This document shows positions 16,722 to 25,987 of a stretch of DNA of 64,000 bases, piece after piece. Where the stretch lies: contig JBBKWU010000011.1 in assembly GCA_037969035.1 (NCBI GenBank), forward strand, positions 36,076 through 100,075. Direction: 5' to 3'. How positions within the stretch are numbered: the stretch's first letter is position 1; every line of letters begins with the position of its first letter. Origin of the DNA: JBBKWU01 sp037969035 (GTDB lineage Bacteria; Pseudomonadota; Alphaproteobacteria; Micavibrionales; Micavibrionaceae). The position numbers and the translations under genes are program-made. Below the pieces are notes generated by a model, which saw nothing but the letters and a program-made list of their open reading frames with translations, ran no database searches and was not told where the DNA came from.

Positions 16722-17978
16722 TTATTTCTTCTTGTTATTTTTCGGCGCGCAAAGCGGAATAGCCACGACCCATATAATAGCGGTGTAATAGATAAACCAT
16801 GAGAACTGCGTCATGATGTCAACGCCTTGATCTTGCAAATACCCCATCATAAGCGGTGAGAGGGCAGAGCTTAAAATACTGGTGGAAAATAGTAGCGATT
16901 TAATCGCGCCCAAATGCTTTGTGCCGTAAAGCTGCACCAGCAAAGGGCCACCGACTGTGCCGATCATGCCACCGCCGCTACCCAATAAGAACATGCCTGC
17001 AAAAACAACAGTCAATGACATGCCAGATGTCAGAAGAATAAGCCCCACGGCGTATGTGAGCGAGAAGGCAATCAGAACAGGTTTCTCACCGTATTTATCG
17101 ATGACGTGGCCTGAGCCGAGTGTGCAGATCAAGCTGCCGAGTGTGAAAAGCGAGAATGATGAGGCAAAGGCGAGCGGTGAAATCGATAAGCTTGCCGCGA
17201 TATCGTGCTGATAAAACGCAACGGCTGTACCGATGAATGGTGCGAGGAATGTCAGCGATACAATGGCATAAAACCGCCAATCCATAATGACGTTCTTGCG
17301 TGTCCATTCATCTTCGAAGGCGTCAAGCGCGTCCATGTTGCGTTCTTCTTGCTCTTTCTTAACGCGTGCTTCCCATTGGGCGTGGGTGGTGCTTTGGTGG
17401 CGGCGTAGGAACAGCCAAAAGGACGGCACAAGCGCCACAATGATGAAGATAGCGTAACACAACCATGCCGTGCGCCATTCCATGTATGGCTCTAAGTAAA
17501 GCGCAAGGAGAGGGAAGAAGGCGAGCATCGCCACGCCACCAAGCGAGATAAGCGCAACAGCCTTGCCACGGTTTTTGTTGAGGTAACGGTTGATCGATGT
17601 CTGCGCGGAGAGAACGCTCAAGCCTTGCCCGAAGTGCCGCAGCAGTAAAAACGCCAAAAACAAAACGACGGTATTGACTGCAAACGCCATGAGCAAGCAA
17701 CCCACCGCCATGCCGATCAGCACGATGGCTACGAAATTTCGTAGGCGCACAACATCAAGGCCCTTACCGCTGAAGATAATCAGGATCGAGCTCAGAACCG
17801 TAGCTGCGGCATAAATAGAGCCAATGGCGGTTTTGGAGAGGTTCAAATCAAGCTGTATCGCGGGCAGGTACGCACCGAAAAACACAGACTGACCAAAGCC
17901 AGAAAAGAAGATGAGCAGAAAGCCGCAAGCCATAAGCCCACCATGATTGGTGATGAGTGTACGCGTGTCGTTAAACAT
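16722..17978 (-). CDS. Major facilitator superfamily transporter
   Basis: The 418-residue protein has twelve hydrophobic segments in two six-helix halves with a charged central loop at about 200-235 (EEQEERNMDALDAFEDEW), the usual MFS arrangement. The GVDVVRLR-like loop after helix 2 (GKGLDVVRLRN) stands in for the MFS A motif. Some monocarboxylate-type MFS carriers look similar, but the substrate cannot be read from sequence. It sits between leuD and leuB with gaps of 33 and 68 bp, so it may be transcribed with leucine genes; whether it moves a branched-chain intermediate is speculation. Confidence 0.85.
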   Translation of the reverse strand: MFNDTRTLITNHGGLMACGFLLIFFSGFGQSVFFGAYLPAIQLDLNLSKTAIGSIYAAATVLSSILIIFSGKGLDVVRLRNFVAIVLIGMAVGCLLMAFAVNTVVLFLAFLLLRHFGQGLSVLSAQTSINRYLNKNRGKAVALISLGGVAMLAFFPLLALYLEPYMEWRTAWLCYAIFIIVALVPSFWLFLRRHQSTTHAQWEARVKKEQEERNMDALDAFEDEWTRKNVIMDWRFYAIVSLTFLAPFIGTAVAFYQHDIAASLSISPLAFASSFSLFTLGSLICTLGSGHVIDKYGEKPVLIAFSLTYAVGLILLTSGMSLTVVFAGMFLLGSGGGMIGTVGGPLLVQLYGTKHLGAIKSLLFSTSILSSALSPLMMGYLQDQGVDIMTQFSWFIYYTAIIWVVAIPLCAPKNNKKK

Positions 17979-18011
17979 AGATTTATTCCAGTGAAGTGTC
18001 GGATGTTGGTA

Positions 18012-18623
18012 TTACTCTTGCCACAGCCAAGGGCTGTTTGCTTGGTTTTTTGCCTCATAGGTGGCGATGGCGGCTTCTTTTTCCATCGTCAGGCCAATAT
18101 CGTCCAACCCGTTTATCAAGCAATGCTTGCGGAACGAATCAATCTCGAATGCGGCCTCTATGTTATCCCACATCAATGTTTGCGTGGTCAGATCAACCGT
18201 GATTTTAGCGCCTTCGTTGTGTTGTAACCAACTCATCAGTGCCGTGTGTCTTTGCCCTTCAAGGACAAGCGGTAAAATGCCGTTTTTAAAGCAGTTATTG
18301 AAGAAGATGTCCGCAAAAGAGGGCGCAATCACGCAGCGAATACCAAAATCAAGCAACGCCCACGGGGCATGCTCGCGCGAGCTGCCGCAGCCAAAATTAT
18401 CGCCAGCAACCATAATTTCGGCATTTCTGTATGGTTTTTGGTTTAGCGTGAAGCTAGAAATTTCAGAGCCATCTTCATTGTAACGCATATCGTTAAACAA
18501 ATTCACACCAAGGCCTGTGCGCTTGATCGTGCGCAAAAATAGTTTCGGGATGATCATGTCTGTGTCGACATTTGTAATCGGAAACGGGGCGGCGATGGCG
18601 TTCAATGTTGTGAATTTTTGCAT
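18012..18623 (-). CDS. leuD: 3-isopropylmalate dehydratase small subunit
   Basis: LeuD forms the swivelling small subunit that with LeuC isomerises 2- to 3-isopropylmalate. I start at MQKFTTLNAIAAPF, giving 203 residues, the family's usual length; an in-frame ATG 15 codons upstream adds a Gln/Lys-rich stretch not expected in LeuD. Family motifs are NVDTDMIIPKLFL near 20 and NFGCGSSREHAPWALLDFG near 75. It is encoded well away from leuC (about 3 kb), with unrelated plus-strand genes between, which is looser than the usual leuCD pair. Confidence 0.95.
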   Translation of the reverse strand: MQKFTTLNAIAAPFPITNVDTDMIIPKLFLRTIKRTGLGVNLFNDMRYNEDGSEISSFTLNQKPYRNAEIMVAGDNFGCGSSREHAPWALLDFGIRCVIAPSFADIFFNNCFKNGILPLVLEGQRHTALMSWLQHNEGAKITVDLTTQTLMWDNIEAAFEIDSFRKHCLINGLDDIGLTMEKEAAIATYEAKNQANSPWLWQE

Positions 18624-18781
18624 GGTTTGGCTCTGTCTGTTCTTCGTCTGTTGCTGAGGCTTCTGCATTTAGATTAGTGAGTTTGATTTGAGAAAACAAG
18701 CATATGCATAGATATTCTTTGCATTGCTTGTGTTTATTATGGTAAAAATCGTTTACATATTTATAATAAGGAGCAGAGATA

Positions 18782-19885
18782 ATGAGCAGATATTCTAATA
18801 ACAGAGGTTTCCAACTGGATTTTACTGATCGAAAAACGCAAGGAATTGCTGCGGCTGCTTTTGTGGCGGTTTCTGCAGCGGGATATTTTGGTATTTCTTA
18901 TTTAACGGATAGGGAAGGCCGTTTGGCCGATTGGAACCCTGAATACGAGCAGCTTTGCTCTGATCCATCACGCCAGACAGATTTAAATGATTCGCGATCA
19001 CGTCGCCGCGTAAACCAAATTTTTGGTATGCTTAATGATGTTTCTTTTATTGGTGGTCGCGCTGAAGAGCGCGCTCTTAAAGACGAACAAATTTTTTGTT
19101 TTGGCAATCGTTATGATGAGAACACTGAAATCAAGAGCGATGGGTGGATTAATGCTTATCTGATTGACCAAGACATGGATGATTCAAGAATTGCCCAGTA
19201 TCTTTATAATAGTGAGCTAAATTCTTTTCATAAAGATGCCTCTGATAGAACGGCAAAATATATCACGCCTCATGCTTTGTTGTGGTCACGTGCAAGGGTT
19301 GCTATGCGTCAGGTGGCGTTGCTTGATGCTGTATACAGTATTAATGGGGCAGACGAAGAGGCATTAAGGACTTCTGCGTGGTTGAGACTTCAGGAAAACA
19401 CTGATTTTTCTGCTGCAGCGGAGGCCTTTAAGGGCGTCATGATTGCCGATAAGTACGATTTTAATACAGCGCGCTTGGCAGCGTTTGAGGCCTCTTTGGC
19501 TAGTGCAGATGCCATGAATGAAAGTGATTTGTCGTTCTTGCAATGGTATATGGGGAAAGTGGATGAGGATACAATCGATGTGTCTTGTGGCGAAAATTGC
19601 ACAATACCGGTTCCTGATCCGCCACCATCATGGGTTCATTCTATAGAGCTTGCGCCTGAAACATTAAAAATGATGTCGGAAATATATTTTGGGAAATCAT
19701 TTATTTCACAAGACGATGCCGAACGGATTATTGAGACAAAAGAGAACACGATTCCTCGTAATGCGCGCGCACAAATGATGTATAATACATCCTTACGTCG
19801 TGCGGCCAGTTATTGCCGTGGGCATTATACGGGACCAGGTGATACAGAGATCGGTGTTGGTTTATCGGCTCCTCAGCCTATTTAG
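18782..19885 (+). CDS. Unrecognised 367-residue protein with N-terminal hydrophobic segment
   Basis: A good ribosome-binding site (aaggag) precedes the ATG. The protein has one hydrophobic stretch at about 22-42 (GIAAAAFVAVSAAGYFGISYL), consistent with a membrane anchor, and then a mostly helical soluble region with several Cys, including a C-x3-C pair near 268 and one near the end. It has no motif I can name. A segment around 150-175 (HALLWSRARVAMRQVALLDAVYSI) looks like an amphipathic helix repeated in other alphaproteobacterial hypothetical proteins, but I cannot confirm that. It stands alone between leuD and the HD-domain gene. Confidence 0.75.
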   Translation: MSRYSNNRGFQLDFTDRKTQGIAAAAFVAVSAAGYFGISYLTDREGRLADWNPEYEQLCSDPSRQTDLNDSRSRRRVNQIFGMLNDVSFIGGRAEERALKDEQIFCFGNRYDENTEIKSDGWINAYLIDQDMDDSRIAQYLYNSELNSFHKDASDRTAKYITPHALLWSRARVAMRQVALLDAVYSINGADEEALRTSAWLRLQENTDFSAAAEAFKGVMIADKYDFNTARLAAFEASLASADAMNESDLSFLQWYMGKVDEDTIDVSCGENCTIPVPDPPPSWVHSIELAPETLKMMSEIYFGKSFISQDDAERIIETKENTIPRNARAQMMYNTSLRRAASYCRGHYTGPGDTEIGVGLSAPQPI

Positions 19886-19893
19886 CACCGTGC

Positions 19894-20589
19894 TTAAAGC
19901 TTTGTTGCTGCAAAGGCTTCGAACAGTTCCATGTCATAGAGCGCAGCACCTTTTTCATCGCGCATGCGGGTGATGACGCCTTCGTTGCTGATGTCGCGCT
20001 CCCCAAAATGTGGGCGGGCGATGGAATATCCATCAAAGCTTTCCACGATGCACGCAAGGCGCACAGGGGCGGAGAGCTTATCGCCTGTCAGTCCGAGATA
20101 GCCATTGCCGTCCATCTGTTCGTGATGGTGCAGCATGATATCACGCATCAAATCAATAAACGGGTGCTCTAAATCACCAAACTCGTCTTTCACAATTTCA
20201 ATGCCAAGCTCTGTGTGTGAACGGCGTTTGGCTTTGATATCATCCTCGGGCTTTTCAACCATATCCCACAAATCAACGGGCAATTGTGTTTTGCCGATAT
20301 CATGCACTAACATCGCCATATACATGTTTTCTGCCACATCGTCGGATAACCCCATATGCAAACACGTGTTTTTGACGTCTTCGGCCACGCGCAATGTGTG
20401 ATCGCGGAAAAAATACGTCATTTCGTAATCTTCGGGCAGGTTTTCAGAAACCCATTCCGCGCGCGCTTCATCAAGCTCCTCAAGTGCTGTGAGGGCGTTA
20501 TCGATGAAATCCTCAATACGGGCGCCAATATCGGGTGGGCTGCTCCAGATGAAGCCGTCAGGCCATATATTTTGTTTGTTATCATTCAT
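19894..20589 (-). CDS. HD-GYP-like phosphohydrolase domain protein
   Basis: The protein has an HD-superfamily core: H in FRDHTLRV, the HD pair in LVHDIGKT, RRSHTELG, the HHHEQMDGNGY segment and a later D in FDGY. The order HD...GK...HH...H-x-DG-x-GY matches HD-GYP domains, which hydrolyse cyclic di-GMP, though the GYP residues read GNGYLG. A leading response-regulator or sensor domain is absent, leaving only about 75 extra N-terminal residues. The start is uncertain: ATGs at 20589, 20598 and 20667 are all in frame and none has a good ribosome-binding site. It diverges from the acyltransferase gene. Activity on c-di-GMP is inferred; it could also act on other nucleotides. Confidence 0.75.
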   Translation of the reverse strand: MNDNKQNIWPDGFIWSSPPDIGARIEDFIDNALTALEELDEARAEWVSENLPEDYEMTYFFRDHTLRVAEDVKNTCLHMGLSDDVAENMYMAMLVHDIGKTQLPVDLWDMVEKPEDDIKAKRRSHTELGIEIVKDEFGDLEHPFIDLMRDIMLHHHEQMDGNGYLGLTGDKLSAPVRLACIVESFDGYSIARPHFGERDISNEGVITRMRDEKGAALYDMELFEAFAATKL

Positions 20590-20691
20590 AGAAATCATTC
20601 TATCGGACAAAGAATTTGACGCAATAGGGGATTTATCATAAAACAATTGTTGGTTTACTAAATACATAAGAATGAAATAGGGGGTTCTGAA

Positions 20692-21612
20692 ATGTCTTTG
20701 AGAAGAAACTTACGTGTAGCACGCCGTATTGGCTTGGGTGTTTTGGTTTCACCGCTTATTTTGGCTGGTGCTGCGTTGCAAGTCGGTGTCATTGCCCCGT
20801 TATTTCCCAAAAGCATGCATGTGCAGCAAATGACCTATGGCATTATTGCCAAAATACTTGGCTATAAATTTGAATTTAATGCCGCATCCGCGCCGATTGT
20901 GAAAGATAAGCCGACATGGTTCGTTGGCAATCACCAATCCCAAGCTGACATTATTGCTTTTGGCGCGGTTTTTCACGCTGCCTTCGCGGGTAAGGGGACC
21001 TTTATGCAGAATAAATGGATTGCGCCATTGGGGCATTCTGTTCATTATATTGGTCTACGCCGTGTGCCGAAAGATCACCCTGACTACAAAAAATTTCAAG
21101 AGCAAGCGAGTGGTAAGGTTTCTAATAACTTTAATGCAGGCCGTAGTATGCTTACCTTTCAGGAAGGTACCACAACGGACGGCTCTGAAGTAAAACAATT
21201 CCGTGCAGGTCTTCTAAGAACACTATTTAAGCGCGGCGGTATTGATAAAGATGGCCATCCAATCAAATTGGAACGCGATGTGCCTGTGCAATTTGTGGCT
21301 GTTCGGGTGAAGAGTGTGGAAGGCGTGTCTGCCGAAGGGCGCGATGATTTGCGTCATCATTATTCTCATTATACCAGCAAAGATACAGTCAAGCGTATTC
21401 TTTCGCGTTTAGCGACCAAAGAAATTGTTCTGGAATTTAAGGCGTTCGCACCTGTGTACTCCTCGGATTTTGCTAATGAAATAGAATTAGCTAATACGGG
21501 CTGTGATTTGATCCGCGGTTTTGCCGCACCACATCAAAAAGAAGTGCGCCGTGCTGAAATTCCAGGCATTGATATACCTTCTGCATCAAGCCCCCCGACA
21601 CCCCGCCGTTAA
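20692..21612 (+). CDS. 1-acyl-sn-glycerol-3-phosphate acyltransferase (PlsC family)
   Basis: The 306-residue enzyme would acylate lysophosphatidic acid to phosphatidic acid at the inner membrane. The catalytic H-x4-D motif is NHQSQAD near residue 79-85, followed by KGTFMQNKWIAPLGHSVHYIGL and the FQEGTTTDGSEVKQFRAG block that corresponds to the family's EGTR motif. Two N-terminal hydrophobic helices precede it. Ribosome-binding site aggggg is 7 bases upstream of the ATG. Its stop is immediately next to the leuC stop on the other strand (convergent, zero gap). Confidence 0.85.
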   Translation: MSLRRNLRVARRIGLGVLVSPLILAGAALQVGVIAPLFPKSMHVQQMTYGIIAKILGYKFEFNAASAPIVKDKPTWFVGNHQSQADIIAFGAVFHAAFAGKGTFMQNKWIAPLGHSVHYIGLRRVPKDHPDYKKFQEQASGKVSNNFNAGRSMLTFQEGTTTDGSEVKQFRAGLLRTLFKRGGIDKDGHPIKLERDVPVQFVAVRVKSVEGVSAEGRDDLRHHYSHYTSKDTVKRILSRLATKEIVLEFKAFAPVYSSDFANEIELANTGCDLIRGFAAPHQKEVRRAEIPGIDIPSASSPPTPRR

Positions 21613-23037
21613 TTATAATTCGCGAACGTCGGCGAGCTTGCCTTTGATAGCAGCCGCAGCAGCCATAGCAGGGCTCATGAGGTGCGTGCGCCCACCGCGG
21701 CCTTGACGGCCTTCGAAGTTACGGTTGGAGGTTGACGCGCAACGCTCGCCTGGTTCTAAGCGATCGGCATTCATTGCCAAGCACATGGAGCACCCAGCCT
21801 CACGCCATTCAAAACCAGCTTCGAGCAAGATTTTATCAAGGCCTTCGTCTTCGGCTTGTTTTTTAACAAGACCAGAACCCGGAACAACCATAGCAAGCGT
21901 AACATTTTTCGCGACCTTATGACCTTTGGCAACTTCCGCAACAGCGCGGATGTCCTCAATACGGCCGTTGGTGCAAGAACCGATAAAGACTTTGTCAATC
22001 GTGATGTCTTTGAGATTCATATCGGCGTTTAATCCCATATATTCCAACGCACGTTCAATCGACGCGCGGCGGGCAGGGTCTTTCTCATTGGCAGGATTGG
22101 GCACTTTTCCCGTAATCGGTAGTGCGTCTTGCGGGCTTGTGCCCCAAGTGACGAGCGGTATAATTTCGGACGCGTCCAGTGTCACTTCTTTATCATATGT
22201 CGCACCCGCATCAGAGGGTAGGGAACGCCAATATTTAACAGCCTTATCCCAGTTCGCGCCAGTCGGGGACATTGGGCGGCCTTTTAGGTATGCGAACGTT
22301 GTGTCATCAGGTGCAATCAGGCCAGCGCGTGCGCCGCCTTCGATTGACATGTTGCACATGGTCATGCGGCCCTCCATAGATAGGCTGCTAATCGCGTCAC
22401 CAGCGTATTCTAAAACATAACCCGTGCCGCCTGCGGTGCCGATTTTGGCAATGATCGCCAGAATAAGGTCTTTGGCTGTTACGCCCGTATGTAATTTACC
22501 GTTTACTGTAATGCGCATGGATTTTGCAGGTTTTTGGATAAGTGTTTGCGTTGCCAAAACATGCTCGACTTCGCTCGTGCCGATCCCAAATGCCAATGCG
22601 CCGAATGCGCCGTGGGTGGCGGTGTGACTATCGCCACAGACAATGGTTGTGCCGGGCAGGGTGAAGCCTTGCTCGGGGCCAATGATATGCACGATGCCTT
22701 GGCGTTTGTCGTTCATTTTGAAAAGCTCAACACCAAATTCTTCGCAGTTATCCGATAGAGTTTGCACCTGAATGCGGCTATCTTCTTCTTTGATGCCTTC
22801 GGAACGGTTGGTTGTCGGGACGTTATGGTCAGCAACCGCCAGCGTGTGATGCGTGTGACGTACCTTGCGGTTTGCCATGCGCAGCCCTTCGAATGCTTGT
22901 GGTGAGGTGACTTCATGCACTAAATGCCGATCAATATAGATCAGGCACGTGCCACCATCTTGTTGGTCAACGACATGGTTGTCCCAAATTTTTTGAAAAA
23001 GCGTGCGCGGTATCTGTGTGTTTTGTTTCTGTGTCAT
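21613..23037 (-). CDS. leuC: 3-isopropylmalate dehydratase large subunit
   Basis: LeuC is the [4Fe-4S] aconitase-family subunit of isopropylmalate isomerase. I start at MTQKQNTQIPRTLFQKIWD, giving 474 residues, the normal length; the frame extends 41 codons further but that part is hydrophobic and not family-like. Cluster-binding cysteines lie in FIGSCTNGR and in AGCSMCLAMN. Family blocks GTCLIYIDRHLVHEVTSPQAF and VCGDSHTATHGAFGALAFG are intact. It precedes rplS in the same orientation, an order often seen in alphaproteobacteria. Confidence 0.97.
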   Translation of the reverse strand: MTQKQNTQIPRTLFQKIWDNHVVDQQDGGTCLIYIDRHLVHEVTSPQAFEGLRMANRKVRHTHHTLAVADHNVPTTNRSEGIKEEDSRIQVQTLSDNCEEFGVELFKMNDKRQGIVHIIGPEQGFTLPGTTIVCGDSHTATHGAFGALAFGIGTSEVEHVLATQTLIQKPAKSMRITVNGKLHTGVTAKDLILAIIAKIGTAGGTGYVLEYAGDAISSLSMEGRMTMCNMSIEGGARAGLIAPDDTTFAYLKGRPMSPTGANWDKAVKYWRSLPSDAGATYDKEVTLDASEIIPLVTWGTSPQDALPITGKVPNPANEKDPARRASIERALEYMGLNADMNLKDITIDKVFIGSCTNGRIEDIRAVAEVAKGHKVAKNVTLAMVVPGSGLVKKQAEDEGLDKILLEAGFEWREAGCSMCLAMNADRLEPGERCASTSNRNFEGRQGRGGRTHLMSPAMAAAAAIKGKLADVREL

Positions 23038-23226
23038 GCAGATAAAATAAGCCGCTTCGGGCGCACTGTCCAGATACAAAATATAATGCGCTGCATCTAT
23101 GGTCGCTTGTTCCATAAGAAAGCCATAAAAAATATGCCATCTTAACGATTCAGTAACCATTTGTTTTCTATAATGACCCTAGCATTGATTGTAATGTTAT
23201 CGATACTCGGGGGAGTAATTATATAA

Positions 23227-23553
23227 ATGGTAGTACAAGCATTTAATTTAGCAGAACCAGACGGCGTGAACGCTGCGTTTATGAGAAATCATCGAGGAGA
23301 CGTTTGTATCGCCTTCGCTGACCCCGCCTATGTTCGTTCTGAAAAAATATTAATCGATCAAAAAAACCAAACAATTCACGCTATTTTACATGAGAGCCTT
23401 TATTTTCTAGGCTCTGTGTCGGATATGATGGTGAATGCGTTTAAGACACGCCAGCAGGCGCTTTTGACGTCACTGCGTCCCGATGGGACTATATTTGAGA
23501 TTATGGTTCCGGTGGAGGACAAGAAAGAGAATTTAAAAAGGGGGGTACACTAA
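23227..23553 (+). CDS. Unrecognised 108-residue protein
   Basis: The gene lies alone on the plus strand between leuC and rplS, preceded by gggggag about ten bases before the ATG. The soluble product has several beta-strand-like stretches and no Cys pairs or membrane segment. The N-terminal half mentions RGDVCIAFADPAYV and the C-terminus is Lys/Glu-rich. I do not recognise it. The next small gene starts after 1 bp, so the two likely form an operon. Confidence 0.65.
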   Translation: MVVQAFNLAEPDGVNAAFMRNHRGDVCIAFADPAYVRSEKILIDQKNQTIHAILHESLYFLGSVSDMMVNAFKTRQQALLTSLRPDGTIFEIMVPVEDKKENLKRGVH

Positions 23554-23554
23554 G

Positions 23555-23710
23555 ATGAGTAATGGGGAAGAAACGAGAATCTTTTTTGATGGTGATTATG
23601 AGGCCGAAGGCAATAAAGCCACAGCGATATCAATTCGCGAGGCATCGCAGCGAGAGCTATCCGTAGCACCAGCAGGACATGCAGGCGGGCCAAGCACGCC
23701 GAAATTATAA
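23555..23710 (+). CDS. Unrecognised 51-residue small protein
   Basis: The frame begins with ATG 1 bp after the previous stop, with a run of six G (ggggggtacactaag) as ribosome-binding site. It encodes 51 residues, starting MSNGEETRIFFDGDYEAEG and ending GGPSTPKL. The spacing, site strength and the terminator that follows at 23741 support it as a real gene. No known family is visible. Confidence 0.5.
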   Translation: MSNGEETRIFFDGDYEAEGNKATAISIREASQRELSVAPAGHAGGPSTPKL

Positions 23711-23740
23711 AAGAATAAAAAATGTGAGGAAGAAACGGAA

Positions 23741-23764
23741 AACGCGGCAAAAGCCGCGTTTTTT
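23741..23764. terminator. Bidirectional terminator between converging genes
   Basis: AACGCGGC-AAAA-GCCGCGTT with T-rich flanks on both strands lies between the small plus-strand gene and rplS, and can serve both. Confidence 0.85.
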
Positions 23765-23789
23765 AATGGGTTGCAGAGAAAGCTTAAGG

Positions 23790-24293
23790 TTATTTCTTCG
23801 CTTTAGCTGTGGCTTTTTTGTCCGTGGCTTTTGCTTTCTTAGCTGCGACGCGCTCTTCTTTTTTCGCTTTTTTCGCTGCTTTTGAAATCTCTGAGGCTGC
23901 TTGTTTTTCTGCGTTTGCAGCTTTCAAGCCGTGACCTGTTGTTCTTTCAACAATACGTGCTGACTTGCCGCGTAGATCGCGCAAGTAGTAAAGTTTAGCA
24001 CGACGAACAGAACCGCGACGAACAAGCTCGATGCTTTCAATACGCGGGCTGAATAGTGGGAAAACACGTTCCACGCCTTCGCCGAGGCTGATTTTACGAA
24101 CTGTAAAGCTTGCGTTGATGCCTGTGCCTGTGCGTGCAATACATACGCCTTCGTATGCCTGTACGCGCTCACGTGTGCCTTCACGAACTTTTACGTTTAC
24201 TTTGATTGTGTCGCCTGGTGAAAATTCCAGTGCGCCTTTGTCTACTGTTGATTGCTCAACTTGTTTGGCATTAAATTTCTGTAGTGTATTCAT
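23790..24293 (-). CDS. rplS: 50S ribosomal protein L19 with C-terminal extension
   Basis: L19 lies at the 30S-50S interface. The first about 115 residues match the family: FSPGDTIKVNVKVREGTRERVQAYEG, ARTGTGINASFTVRKIS, GVERVFPLFSPRIESIELVRRGSVRRAKLYYLRDLRGKSARI (quoted in parts). About 45 residues of Lys/Ala-rich tail follow, as in many alphaproteobacteria. It has its own candidate promoter 109 bases upstream and ends at the bidirectional terminator, so it may be transcribed separately from trmD. Confidence 0.97.
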   Translation of the reverse strand: MNTLQKFNAKQVEQSTVDKGALEFSPGDTIKVNVKVREGTRERVQAYEGVCIARTGTGINASFTVRKISLGEGVERVFPLFSPRIESIELVRRGSVRRAKLYYLRDLRGKSARIVERTTGHGLKAANAEKQAASEISKAAKKAKKEERVAAKKAKATDKKATAKAKK

Positions 24294-24401
24294 TTTTCTA
24301 TCCTTTTAGCCCTTATAAGGTCCCGATAATCACAATTTTAAACTATTCAAAAGAGTGGCGGACCATTTATCTTTTTTTGGGTGTTCATTAAGAACAGCGT
24401 T

Positions 24402-24430
24402 TTTATAAGGTTTTACGGGGGCTAATGCAA
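24402..24430 (-). promoter_or_regulatory. Candidate rplS promoter
   Basis: On the minus strand TTGCAT and TATAAA are separated by exactly 17 bases. The predicted transcript has a leader of about 100 bases before rplS. The leader was not matched to a known ribosomal-protein regulatory structure. Confidence 0.5.
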
Positions 24431-24484
24431 GGAAATAATTGCAAAAAACAACGAATTTTTACCTCGGTTTTTTTGCTTATTCTC

Positions 24485-25228
24485 TTATTTGAGGCCTAAT
24501 GTATTTGGCTTTGTGGGTGTTACGTTTATTGTGCCACGCGCTTTGTCATCTATGGCTTCCTCAAGTTCTTCCATATAATCATCGAAAAACTTATCAAGCG
24601 GGACGTCAAGTTCACCGACAATATTTTTTAAGCTCATTGCGCGTTCATATTGCAGGTTAAGCTTTTCCATGCTTGTGTTGCGCAACGCTGTCGGAAAGTC
24701 GGTATGTTCTGCGACATCCATATCACCGTATATCGCCATAACGATGCTGATTTTGGCGGCCATACGGAATTCTTCTTCTGTGACATAGTCCTTGCGCGGG
24801 TTTCCAAATTGCAGATCAACCAACGCATCGTAGTATTTTTGCGCGTCTTCGCCGTGTTCGTCTTCGATAAATTCAGGCTCATCGCCAGCGGTGTAGTCAT
24901 CTTCGGGCGGAAGGAATTCATTATGAATGTAAAGCGCGGCAACCAAAGCATCTGAAGGAACCTCAGGAACGTACATTGTCATCCAATCGGCGAATTTAGC
25001 CAATTCAGGTTCGTTTTTTTCGTGTGCCAGTCGTTCAATGTCGTTGATCTCACGTTCGCTGATGGGCTCATCATCCATCAAAACACCTTGGGCATTGATG
25101 GCGATTTCGGCAAAATGCGCGATGATATTATCAAAGGCGCAGGCAATTTGCGCTTTGTCCATATCGGAAAAACGATCGGCGAGGTTGAACGCAGCCCCTA
25201 AGTCAGATGGAAATGAATAATTAGTCAT
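24485..25228 (-). CDS. Unrecognised acidic 247-residue protein
   Basis: The start is taken at MTNYSFPSDLGAAF; a TTG 12 codons upstream is in frame but adds a hydrophobic stretch with no ribosome-binding site. The product is strongly acidic, mainly alpha-helical and without membrane segments or Cys pairs. It contains an LPPEDDYTAGDEPEFIE acidic loop near the middle and ends with a TPTKPNTLGLK tail. It is located between trmD and rplS, normally adjacent genes, so it is an insertion in a conserved block. No family recognised. Confidence 0.7.
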   Translation of the reverse strand: MTNYSFPSDLGAAFNLADRFSDMDKAQIACAFDNIIAHFAEIAINAQGVLMDDEPISEREINDIERLAHEKNEPELAKFADWMTMYVPEVPSDALVAALYIHNEFLPPEDDYTAGDEPEFIEDEHGEDAQKYYDALVDLQFGNPRKDYVTEEEFRMAAKISIVMAIYGDMDVAEHTDFPTALRNTSMEKLNLQYERAMSLKNIVGELDVPLDKFFDDYMEELEEAIDDKARGTINVTPTKPNTLGLK

Positions 25229-25269
25229 AATTAAAAATATAGCGACGTAACGCTTAAAATGCAAATGAA

Positions 25270-25983
25270 TTATGATGATGTTTTATCTAATAAATCAGGG
25301 CGGCGCTCTTGTGTGGTTTTCAAAGCTTGTTCGCGACGCCATTTTTCGATCTTGGCGTGGTCGCCTGATTTTAAAACATCAGGCACAGAAAGCGTTTGTC
25401 CTGTTGTCGTTGTCCATTCGGCTGGGCGCGTATAATGCGGGTACTCTAGTAAACCACCTGTTTCGGGCGAAAAACTCTCGTCGCTCGCGGTGTTGTCATT
25501 GCCCATTACCCCAGGGAGCAAGCGAATGCAGGCATCCATCAAGATAATCGCGGCAGGTTCACCGCCCGAGAGAACGTAATCACCGATGCTGATTTCTTCA
25601 AACTCATGCGCCTCTAAAAAGCGTTCATCCACACCCTCGTAACGACCGCAAAGCAGCGTCACAATAGGTTCGGCGGCCAATTCTTGCACTAGCTTTTGCG
25701 TTAAAGGTTTGCCGCGCGGGGAAAGATAAATTTTACGGCCTGCGTTTGGTGTGGTCTGTAAAGCCTTCTCCAAAACATCAGCGCGCATGACCATGCCCGC
25801 ACCGCCGCCATAGGGCGTGTCGTCAACGGCGTTATGCACGCCATCACCAAAATCACGAATGTTGATGGTCTCAAACGACCAATCCCCACGCTCCAACGCC
25901 TTACCAGATAGCGATTGCCCAAGCGTGCTCGGAAACATATCGGGGAACAGGGTCAGGAGGTTGATGTGGAAAGGGGTGCTCAT
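25270..25983 (-). CDS. trmD: tRNA (guanine(37)-N1)-methyltransferase
   Basis: TrmD methylates G37 of tRNAs using S-adenosylmethionine and prevents +1 frameshifting. The 237-residue product has the SPOUT knot blocks: LLCGRYEGVDERF, ISIGDYVLSGGEPAAIILMDA and the N-terminal NLLTLFPDMFPSTLGQS. The DDTPYGGGAGMVMR loop is also intact. It follows rimM by 4 bp in the conserved rpsP-rimM-trmD order. Confidence 0.97.
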   Translation of the reverse strand: MSTPFHINLLTLFPDMFPSTLGQSLSGKALERGDWSFETINIRDFGDGVHNAVDDTPYGGGAGMVMRADVLEKALQTTPNAGRKIYLSPRGKPLTQKLVQELAAEPIVTLLCGRYEGVDERFLEAHEFEEISIGDYVLSGGEPAAIILMDACIRLLPGVMGNDNTASDESFSPETGGLLEYPHYTRPAEWTTTTGQTLSVPDVLKSGDHAKIEKWRREQALKTTQERRPDLLDKTSS

Positions 25984-25987
25984 AAGC

